Positions 1 through 5,590 of a DNA stretch of 7,754 nucleotides are shown here, one piece after another. The translations under genes were made by a program, and so were the position numbers. Source of the stretch: Polaromonas sp. (GTDB lineage: Bacteria > Pseudomonadota > Gammaproteobacteria > Burkholderiales > Burkholderiaceae_C); assembly GCA_028292345.1 (NCBI GenBank), contig JAQGMN010000445.1, positions 1 through 7,754 on the forward strand, in the 5' to 3' direction. The notes beneath the pieces are model-generated. The model was not told the DNA's origin, did not search any database, and was given only the letters and a program-made list of their open reading frames with translations. How positions within the stretch are numbered: position 1 is the stretch's first letter; each line of letters starts with the position of its first letter.

Positions 1-441
1 CAGGATGGGATAAGGCGAACGGTTGGTGCAATTGCTCACGTCATCGGCCGGGGTGCCGGCAAACTGGTAGTCGGGGTGGAAGCTTGCGATCTGGAACACG
101 CCATCGAGTTCCAGCGCCTCGAGCGCCGCATCGGCCCGGTCGAGGAAATCGTTGAAGTCGAGAAAATCGCCCAGGGCATGCGGCAACACCAGCAGCGTGG
201 TGTCGCGCAAATCGGGCTCTTGCGCTGCCAGCGCCAGCAGCTCGCTGCGCAGATCTTCCTCGACTGCTTGCGCCTCGCGCGCGGCACTCACGGCGACGTG
301 GATCTGGCCCTTCACGTACACCGATTTGGCAAACGGGCACAGGTTGAGGCCGATCACGGCGCGCTCGAGCCACGCCAGCGTGTCACTGCGCACGGTTTCA
401 GGCGTTGGCTGCGCCATGGCGGGTGCCGCTTCGATTGGCAT
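1..441 (-). CDS. DUF1415 family protein, 3' end outside the window (partial)
   Basis: The minus-strand frame from the ATG at 441-439 stays open for 147 codons to the window edge, so the C-terminus and stop are missing. I recognise it as a DUF1415 protein, a family with no established function that I can name. Supporting segments are IGLNLCPFAK (about residues 30-39, with Cys35), GDFLDFNDFLDRAD (91-104) and FQIASFHPDYQFAGT (116-130), followed by an N-x-T-N-R-S-P-Y-P stretch (137-145). No signal peptide or membrane segment is visible, so it is probably cytoplasmic. Its ATG lies three bases after the dgt stop (TGA at 447-445), which suggests a shared transcript and translational coupling. There is no good Shine-Dalgarno site of its own. 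A second in-frame ATG at 417-415 (residue 9) is a possible alternative start. A metal- or thiol-dependent role is conceivable from the conserved Cys and His but is only a guess. Confidence 0.88.
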   Translation of the reverse strand, partial: MPIEAAPAMAQPTPETVRSDTLAWLERAVIGLNLCPFAKSVYVKGQIHVAVSAAREAQAVEEDLRSELLALAAQEPDLRDTTLLVLPHALGDFLDFNDFLDRADAALEALELDGVFQIASFHPDYQFAGTPADDVSNCTNRSPYPIL

Positions 442-444
442 GGC

Positions 445-1641
445 TCAGCCCAGCAGACGCTGCCCCGTCAGACGCTCGTGCTCGCGCACGGCAAAGCGGT
501 CGGTCATGCCGGCGATGTAGTCGGCCACCACGCGCTCGGGTTTGGCACCGGTGGCCAGGGGACTGTCGCCGCCGTCGAAACGGTCGCTGTGCGCCTGCGG
601 CATCTGCGCCGGGTCGGCCATGTAGGCCTCGAACAGGTCGCGCACCACCTGCCGGGCCGCCTGCGTGGTCTGCACCACCTGCGGATGGCGGTATAGATTT
701 TGTAGCAGGAAACGCTTGAGGGACGTGGACTGCAGGGCCATTTCATCTGAAAAGCAGACCAGCGCAGCATGCTGGCGAACGGCCTGGACACCGGCCGGCG
801 CCGCCTGCGCAATCGCCAGCCGGGTGGCGTCGATGACATCGTAAACCTGGGCGCTGAGCATGCGCCGTATGGTTTCGAACAGCAGGCGCCGATCCTTCAG
901 GGCCGGGTAGACGGCCAGCGTTTCGCGCCGGTAGCGGCTGAACAGCGGCACGTCCTCCAGTTGTTCCAGGCTCAGCAGACCCGAGCGCACGCCGTCGTCC
1001 ATGTCGTGGGCGTTGTAGGCGATTTCATCGGCCAGATTGGCCAGCTGCGCCTCCAGGCTGGGTTGCCGCCAGGCCGGCTCATGGCCGGGCTGATCGACAA
1101 ACCGGCGGGCCACGCCGCCCGGCTCTCTGGCTTCGATATGGCGGGCGTTGCGCTTCGAGCAGTGCTTCAGGATGCCTTCGCGCGTTTCAAACGTCAGGTT
1201 CAGTCCATCGTAGTCCGGGTAACGCTCTTCCAGCGAATCGACGACGCGCAGGCTTTGCAGGTTGTGCTCGAAGCCGGCGCTGTCCGGGTTGTGGCTTTTC
1301 AGGCAGGCATTGAGCGCATCCTGCCCGGCATGGCCGAAAGGCGTGTGGCCCAGGTCGTGTGCCAGCGCAATCGCCTCGACCAAGTCTTCGTTGAGCTGCA
1401 GGGTGCGGGCGATGGAGCGGCCCAGTTGCGCGACTTCCAGCGAATGCGTCAGCCGGGTGCGAAACAGGTCGCCTTCATGGTTCAGGAACACCTGGGTCTT
1501 GTAGACCAGCCGGCGAAACGCGGTCGAATGCACGATGCGGTCGCGGTCGCGCTGGAAGTCCGAGCGCGTCGGCGCCACCGGCTCGGGAATGCGGCGGCCG
1601 CGCGACAGGGCCGGATCACAGGCGTAGGCAGCCAGGTTCAT
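445..1641 (-). CDS. dgt: Deoxyguanosinetriphosphate triphosphohydrolase-like protein (HD domain)
   Basis: This is a 398-residue cytoplasmic HD-superfamily enzyme of the dGTPase type. Family members hydrolyse dGTP, and in some cases other dNTPs, to the deoxynucleoside and triphosphate, thereby tuning dNTP pools. Metal-binding residues of the HD domain are visible: His66 in RLTHSLEV, His95-Asp96 in LAHDLGHTPFGHAG, and Asp205 in NLADEIAYNAHDMDDG. The N-terminal HSTAFRRLVYKTQVF segment (38-52) is typical of the family, and the length is normal. The start is fixed: an in-frame TAA at 1647-1645 lies just upstream of the ATG at 1641-1639. No clear Shine-Dalgarno sequence precedes it. It follows aroB after 85 bases that contain a repeat-like element, and is tightly linked (3 bases) to the DUF1415 gene downstream. 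The residues between the KHC motif (about 159-161) and PSLEAQ (194-199) look somewhat longer than in relatives I remember. Substrate preference cannot be read from sequence. Confidence 0.95.
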   Translation of the reverse strand: MNLAAYACDPALSRGRRIPEPVAPTRSDFQRDRDRIVHSTAFRRLVYKTQVFLNHEGDLFRTRLTHSLEVAQLGRSIARTLQLNEDLVEAIALAHDLGHTPFGHAGQDALNACLKSHNPDSAGFEHNLQSLRVVDSLEERYPDYDGLNLTFETREGILKHCSKRNARHIEAREPGGVARRFVDQPGHEPAWRQPSLEAQLANLADEIAYNAHDMDDGVRSGLLSLEQLEDVPLFSRYRRETLAVYPALKDRRLLFETIRRMLSAQVYDVIDATRLAIAQAAPAGVQAVRQHAALVCFSDEMALQSTSLKRFLLQNLYRHPQVVQTTQAARQVVRDLFEAYMADPAQMPQAHSDRFDGGDSPLATGAKPERVVADYIAGMTDRFAVREHERLTGQRLLG

Positions 1642-1644
1642 GGT

Positions 1645-1710
1645 TTATGCATCAAAAAGGCCGTTTGCGCAATATCCATGAGCGCAAGCAGCTATTAATT
1701 TCATAGTAGA
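1645..1710. repeat. Probable copy of a dispersed intergenic element (Comamonadaceae type)
   Basis: The aroB-dgt gap is nearly filled by a sequence containing catcaaaaaggcc (1650-1662), then ttgcgc (1665-1670) and gcgcaa (1682-1687) as perfect 6-bp inverted arms around 11 bases, then agcgcaagcagctat (1681-1695) and a ctat/atag pair (1692-1695 and 1703-1706). From memory this block (catcaaaa, a ggcc-like stretch, a gcgctt...aagcgc hairpin, gcaagcagctat, then an AT-rich tail) recurs between genes in Polaromonas, Rhodoferax and Acidovorax genomes. Only one copy lies in this window, so repetition itself is not shown here. The hairpin falls between aroB and dgt on the transcript. It could modulate RNA stability, but it has no adjoining U-run and is not a canonical terminator. 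Confidence 0.6.
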
Positions 1711-1726
1711 CAGCATGCTCCGCTGG

Positions 1727-2848
1727 TCAGGCGCAGCACAGGTCGATGACCTCGCGCACCAGCGCATCGGGCGCGGCGCAGACGGCAGCCTTGCCGGGGC
1801 CGTCGATCACCACGAAACGGATCTCGCCGGCCTCGGATTTCTTGTCCACGCGCATCAGGTCGAGGTAGCGGCCGGCGTTGTCGGCGGCAGACAGCACCGG
1901 CGCCTTGACCGGCAGGCCGGCGCGGCGCACCAGCGTGGTCAGGCGTTCGACAAAGGCCGAATCCACCCGGCCCAGCTGCTCTGACAGATGCGCGGCCATC
2001 ACCATGCCGCAACCGACGCCTTCGCCGTGCAGCCATTCGCCGTAGCCCAGCCCGGACTCGATCGCATGGCCAAAGGTGTGGCCGAAGTTCAATATCGCCC
2101 GCAGGCCCGACTCGCGCTCGTCCTGGCCGACCACCCAGGCCTTGATCTCGCAGCTGCGCCCGATGGCATGCGCCAGCGCGGCCGGCTCCCTGGCGAGCAG
2201 CGCGTCGAGGTTGATTTCCAGCCAGCCGAGGAAAGCCATGTCGGCAATCGGCCCGTACTTGATGACTTCGGCCAGGCCGGCGCTCAGTTCCCGCTCAGGC
2301 AGTGTCTTGAGCGCGTCCAGGTCGCACACCACCCGTTGCGGCTGGTAGAACGCGCCAATCATGTTCTTGCCCAGCGGATGGTTGATGGCGGTCTTGCCGC
2401 CGACCGACGAGTCCACCTGCGCCAGCAGCGTCGTCGGCACCTGCACGAAGGGCACGCCGCGCATGTAGCTGGCGGCGGCAAAGCCGGTCATGTCGCCGAC
2501 CACGCCGCCGCCCAGTGCAAACAGCACCGTCTTGCGGTCGCAGCCGTTTTCCAGCAGCGCGTCAAAAATCAGTTGCAGCGTCGGCCAGTCCTTGTGCGCT
2601 TCGCCATCGGGCAGCGTGACCAGCAGCACCCGTGGATAGTGCGCGCGCAGGGCTTCGGTCAGTTGCGCCGCATACAGGGGCGCCACGGCCGTGTTGGACA
2701 CCACGAGCGCGGTCGCGGCCTTGGGCAGGTGCTGGTAGGTTTGCGCATCACCCAGCAAACCGGTGCCGATCACGATGGGGTAGCTGCGCTCGGCCAGGTT
2801 GATCTGGACCTGCGCCGTTGCGGGAGAAAAGGAAGGATTTGCTTGCAT
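1727..2848 (-). CDS. aroB: 3-dehydroquinate synthase
   Basis: Second enzyme of the shikimate pathway: it converts DAHP to 3-dehydroquinate in the cytoplasm using NAD and a divalent metal, usually zinc. The 373-residue protein is full length for the family. Visible signatures, numbered from the ATG at 2848, are the NAD-binding glycine motif GGGVVGDMTGFAA (113-125), VDSSVGGKTAINHPLGKN (145-162), and the metal ligands Glu194 (AEVIKYG), His257 (NFGHTFGHAIE) and His274 (LHGEGV). A GTG codon immediately precedes the chosen ATG (2851-2849) and could add one residue; ATG is preferred. No strong Shine-Dalgarno site is apparent. It lies 89 bases after aroK, the kinase acting later in the same pathway, a pairing conserved across many proteobacteria. 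The stop is TGA at 1729-1727. Confidence 0.98.
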   Translation of the reverse strand: MQANPSFSPATAQVQINLAERSYPIVIGTGLLGDAQTYQHLPKAATALVVSNTAVAPLYAAQLTEALRAHYPRVLLVTLPDGEAHKDWPTLQLIFDALLENGCDRKTVLFALGGGVVGDMTGFAAASYMRGVPFVQVPTTLLAQVDSSVGGKTAINHPLGKNMIGAFYQPQRVVCDLDALKTLPERELSAGLAEVIKYGPIADMAFLGWLEINLDALLAREPAALAHAIGRSCEIKAWVVGQDERESGLRAILNFGHTFGHAIESGLGYGEWLHGEGVGCGMVMAAHLSEQLGRVDSAFVERLTTLVRRAGLPVKAPVLSAADNAGRYLDLMRVDKKSEAGEIRFVVIDGPGKAAVCAAPDALVREVIDLCCA

Positions 2849-2937
2849 CACCGAAGTGTAGGGGCACTTTTCGGCAGGGATTGACGGGTTGCGGTTTTAC
2901 GCGGCGTTGAAGACCTGCGCTGCTGAGTGGCGCCGCT

Positions 2938-3489
2938 TCATGAGCCCGGAACGATGCCTGCCAGTTCGAGTTGCATGGCGATCATGTTGACCAATGTGGA
3001 CACCGAGGGGCGGCCGGTCTCGATGACGAAATGCGCGGTTTCGCGGTACAGCGGATCGCGCTGGGTGTACAGGTCGCGCAGGCGTCCCAGGGGGTCGGCG
3101 ACCTGCAGCAGCGGACGGCTGACATCATGGCGGAGCCGGCGAAACAGTTCCTCGGGCGAGGAACGCAGGTAGACCACATGGCCCCGGTCGTGCAGGCGCT
3201 GGCGGTTGGCCGGACGCAGCACCGAACCGCCGCCGGTCGAAAGCACCCTCCCGGTCAGGCCGGTCAGTTCGTCAATGACGGATTCCTCGACATCGCGAAA
3301 GCTGGGCTCCCCTTCCCGCTCGAAATAGTCGCGGATGGAACAGCCGAGCCGCTCCTCGATGAAATGGTCGGAGTCGAGAAAAGGAAGCTTCAACCGCCGG
3401 GCGAGTTGTCGCCCGACGGTGGATTTACCGGAGCCGGGGAGGCCGACGAGGCCCACATTGAGATGTGGGATCGAGGGGATGGATTGCAC
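2938..3489 (-). CDS. aroK: Shikimate kinase
   Basis: A 183-residue P-loop kinase that phosphorylates shikimate at the 3-hydroxyl with ATP, in the cytoplasm. The Walker A motif GLPGSGKST occupies residues 16-24. Shikimate-contacting residues typical of the family are Asp39/Asp41 in LDSDHF, Arg65 in SFRDVE and the glycines of STGGGSV (84-90). SRPLL (124-128) is the lid region and QRDPLYRE (143-150) the nucleotide-side arginine motif. The start is taken as GTG at 3489-3487, because an in-frame stop lies five codons upstream (3504-3502) and no other usual start codon lies between. Only a weak GGA precedes it by about seven bases, so translation may depend on coupling to the gene ending 12 bases upstream. 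The N-terminus has a few more residues before the P-loop than many homologues. In related bacteria aroK usually directly follows pilQ; here a lipoprotein gene intervenes. Confidence 0.97.
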   Translation of the reverse strand: MQSIPSIPHLNVGLVGLPGSGKSTVGRQLARRLKLPFLDSDHFIEERLGCSIRDYFEREGEPSFRDVEESVIDELTGLTGRVLSTGGGSVLRPANRQRLHDRGHVVYLRSSPEELFRRLRHDVSRPLLQVADPLGRLRDLYTQRDPLYRETAHFVIETGRPSVSTLVNMIAMQLELAGIVPGS

Positions 3490-3501
3490 TAAAAAGTCCG
3501 A

Positions 3502-5556
3502 TCAAGGAACCGCTACATCAAATGAGCTTTCCTTTGTACCATTTCCACCAGCAACGCTTGCGTTGAACCGGATGACATCACCAGTAGCACAAGTCTCCAG
3601 CGTGGCGGTGTGAATAGTGGGCTCAGTTGTACTGCCGATCTGAGTGCCCTGCAATGTCGCCTTACAGGCACTTGTACTTGGAATCACGCCAACACTCAAA
3701 CTTGCATCTGCAGGAAGTGGATTTCCGTCGTAGTCAGAAAGCTGTACCGCAATAGCTCCTTTGGATTGACTAATCACTTGAGTCCGGTGCTTACCAGGTA
3801 TTGTCGAGTCATAGCTATTTGGCTGGCCAATCTCACCGCCCGAAAAAACAATTACGATTTGGCGGCGAACTTTGGTATAGCCATCCCATACACCATTGCA
3901 GGTTGCTCCTACGGAAAGCCCTGCATTGGAGTTAAGCGGGCAAGCAGTATTACCCGTAGAACCAGCCGGCATTGGATAAAAGGTTTCGCCATCATCAGTA
4001 TTGGTAACCAAATTTTTGTACGAAGAAACGAATGCACCACTTTCATCCTTGTCGATATAAGGCGAACCAATATCCTCAAAAAGCTCGCCAGCATCGTAGC
4101 GGTTGTTGTAGATTCCCGTGATCGTATCTTTCTTGTCGATGAAATATTCCTCCCCATCGGCATAAGCCAGCACGGTCACGCGACCGGGCCGCGGGTCTCC
4201 GCCTGCAGCTGTTGAGCCCATGGGACGATAGTCTTGCCCAATCAGTTTCACAGTGCAAGCACCACCAGCAATAAGGCAACTGCTTAGCCCAGTGGAGTTG
4301 ATCTGCCCGCCTTCGCTGACGAAAATAATCTTCGTTCCATCTGGCACCGGATTACCTTGGCGATCAGCGGCATTTACAGTGATGTCAACGCTGTTGTTGT
4401 TGAATCCGCTGGTGAAGTATCCACCTGCGTAAAAATTGAATTTTGTAGCCGCAATATCAAAGAAACGCTGCGTAGGCAGTCCAGTTTGCACAGTTAGTAA
4501 GTTGGATGATGTGGCGATCGCAGCATTGGGAGCATCCAACGTAGCCGTAACCTGCACCGTCGTAGGCAAAGTACCCCCACAAACAGAAAATAGAGCAATT
4601 CCGTCGGATCCAGATATAACAGACGAAGGCGATCCGCAGAAATTAATACCTCCATCGGTATTCGTCAGACTTGCATTGACCTTGACACCTGTAGTCACAG
4701 CAGCACCGACTGAATCAATGACCTTGAAACTTACGATTGACGTATTTGCGCCAGTCGAGCCTTTTTGATAAATCAAGTTGGGTATCGCGCTTACAAACTG
4801 AAGGCCTGCTATTGGTGGTGCAGTGACTGTATAAGAAGCAGGCTCCGATGAAATGCCAGAAGCGGAAGCACTGACTACGCAAGTGCCTGTATTGCTGGTT
4901 TGAATAACAGCCGTTGCCCGACCGCTTGCATCAACCAGCGAAGGTGCAGGAGACACCGTACCGCAGCCTGTCGAAAAAGTCACGGCGACGGAGTTTGACG
5001 AGGCATCTACACCATTGACATTCACGTCAACACTTACGTTGACCGACTGCCCTCTTTGCACAGTTGATGAAGAAACAGACAGATTGGACAAAGTGACTGT
5101 GCCGGGCGTTATTTGAAGATCGTAATTTTGGGTCAGAGATACTGTCTCTACCGTCGCTACAGCAGTAACTTGCACAGCGCCTGATGATGTGACGTCTGCA
5201 GGTGCAATGCGCACCTGCAGTAAGCCAGCCGCATCGGTTAACTGTGATGTCACGTTTGGCACGAGCACTGCCTGAGGCGAGTCAAGCGTGATAGTAACGC
5301 GCGTATAAGCGGCAGCTGAACCCGAACTTTCTTTCAACAAGATTTTGAGAAATTGTGGCTGGGTCTGTGACAACAAGCGATTGGTAACTTCATTACCGGT
5401 TGCATCGACCAGTGATAACGAAATTTTTGGCGCGGCCACTACAACAGGTGTAGTTGTCCCCGTTCCCGTTGTAGCGCCCGAACTGCCCCCGCCGCCGCCG
5501 CAAGCCGCCAGCGCCGTCACCAAAATAGCAGCCGGTAAATATTTAAAAAACTTCAT
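3502..5556 (-). CDS. Surface lipoprotein with bacterial Ig-like (Big_1/invasin-type) modules
   Basis: A 684-residue predicted lipoprotein. The signal peptide has Lys2 and Lys5, a hydrophobic core (7-18) and lipobox L-A-A-C with Cys19, followed by a Gly/Ser/Thr-rich linker (20-38). The rest reads as consecutive beta-sandwich modules rich in Val, Thr and Ser: about 44-150, 152-246, 250-357, 360-475 and 592-684. Phrases such as DRQGNPVPDGTKIIFVSEGG (398-417) and DYDGNPLPADASLSV (608-622) are typical of bacterial Ig-like group 1 (invasin/intimin) domains. An acidic insert at about 483-510 includes YDAGELFEDIG and DKDESG and could bind calcium. Besides Cys19 there are ten cysteines falling in five close pairs. 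The start ATG has a good ribosome binding site and sits 34 bases after the pilQ stop. Base composition is clearly lower in GC than its neighbours. An adhesin or pilus-accessory role is inference from architecture and position; I do not recognise a characterised homologue. Confidence 0.88.
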   Translation of the reverse strand: MKFFKYLPAAILVTALAACGGGGGSSGATTGTGTTTPVVVAAPKISLSLVDATGNEVTNRLLSQTQPQFLKILLKESSGSAAAYTRVTITLDSPQAVLVPNVTSQLTDAAGLLQVRIAPADVTSSGAVQVTAVATVETVSLTQNYDLQITPGTVTLSNLSVSSSTVQRGQSVNVSVDVNVNGVDASSNSVAVTFSTGCGTVSPAPSLVDASGRATAVIQTSNTGTCVVSASASGISSEPASYTVTAPPIAGLQFVSAIPNLIYQKGSTGANTSIVSFKVIDSVGAAVTTGVKVNASLTNTDGGINFCGSPSSVISGSDGIALFSVCGGTLPTTVQVTATLDAPNAAIATSSNLLTVQTGLPTQRFFDIAATKFNFYAGGYFTSGFNNNSVDITVNAADRQGNPVPDGTKIIFVSEGGQINSTGLSSCLIAGGACTVKLIGQDYRPMGSTAAGGDPRPGRVTVLAYADGEEYFIDKKDTITGIYNNRYDAGELFEDIGSPYIDKDESGAFVSSYKNLVTNTDDGETFYPMPAGSTGNTACPLNSNAGLSVGATCNGVWDGYTKVRRQIVIVFSGGEIGQPNSYDSTIPGKHRTQVISQSKGAIAVQLSDYDGNPLPADASLSVGVIPSTSACKATLQGTQIGSTTEPTIHTATLETCATGDVIRFNASVAGGNGTKESSFDVAVP
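5485..5500 (-). repeat. GGC-rich triplet run encoding the glycine linker after the lipobox
   Basis: On the coding strand, four consecutive GGC/GGG-type triplets plus one more encode Gly20-Gly24 directly after the lipidated Cys19. Change by triplet slippage would lengthen or shorten the tether between the lipid anchor and the first Ig-like module without shifting the frame. Variation is not shown by a single sequence. Confidence 0.5.
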
Positions 5557-5560
5557 TTCA

Positions 5561-5569
5561 CTCTTCCCT
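5561..5569 (-). promoter_or_regulatory. Ribosome binding site of the Ig-like lipoprotein gene
   Basis: The coding strand reads AGGGAAGAG upstream of the ATG at 5556, with GGGA ending eight bases before the start. This purine-rich site fixes the start, shows that the gene has its own translation signal, and lies in the 34-base gap after the pilQ stop. Confidence 0.7.
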
Positions 5570-5590
5570 ACTTCAGAAAATTAATTCTTG

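Noticed and set aside
1665..1687. Hairpin between aroB and dgt as a rho-independent terminator
   Set aside because: The stem is short, and on the coding strand the T-run begins only after six further bases (ACGGCC); better explained as part of the repeat-like element.
769..1698. Long open frame on the + strand opposite dgt
   Set aside because: It lies antisense to a clearly recognised enzyme, shows no family motif, and is expected by chance in high-GC DNA. The same applies to the + strand frames at 76-696, 1988-2884, 2971-3492 and 6392-7396.
1692..1709. TACTAT-like -10 box upstream of dgt
   Set aside because: There is no acceptable -35 hexamer at the expected distance, and the AT-rich stretch belongs to the repeat-like element.
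2849..2851. GTG one codon upstream of the aroB ATG as start
   Set aside because: The ATG directly after it is the more usual start, and no spacing evidence favours the GTG; it would change the protein by one residue.
2901..2936. gcggcg/cgccgc inverted repeat in the aroK-aroB gap as a terminator
   Set aside because: It is only six pairs with a 24-base loop and no T-run on the coding strand, and both genes belong to one pathway and are expected to be co-transcribed. I see no other clear signal in this 89-base gap.
3552..3565. caacgc/gcgttg hairpin near the end of the lipoprotein gene
   Set aside because: It has six-bp arms inside coding sequence without a following T-run, and is most likely chance.
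3610..4215. Open + strand frame opposite the lipoprotein gene
   Set aside because: It has no recognisable motif or ribosome site and is fully antisense to a protein with a clear signal peptide and Ig-like modules.
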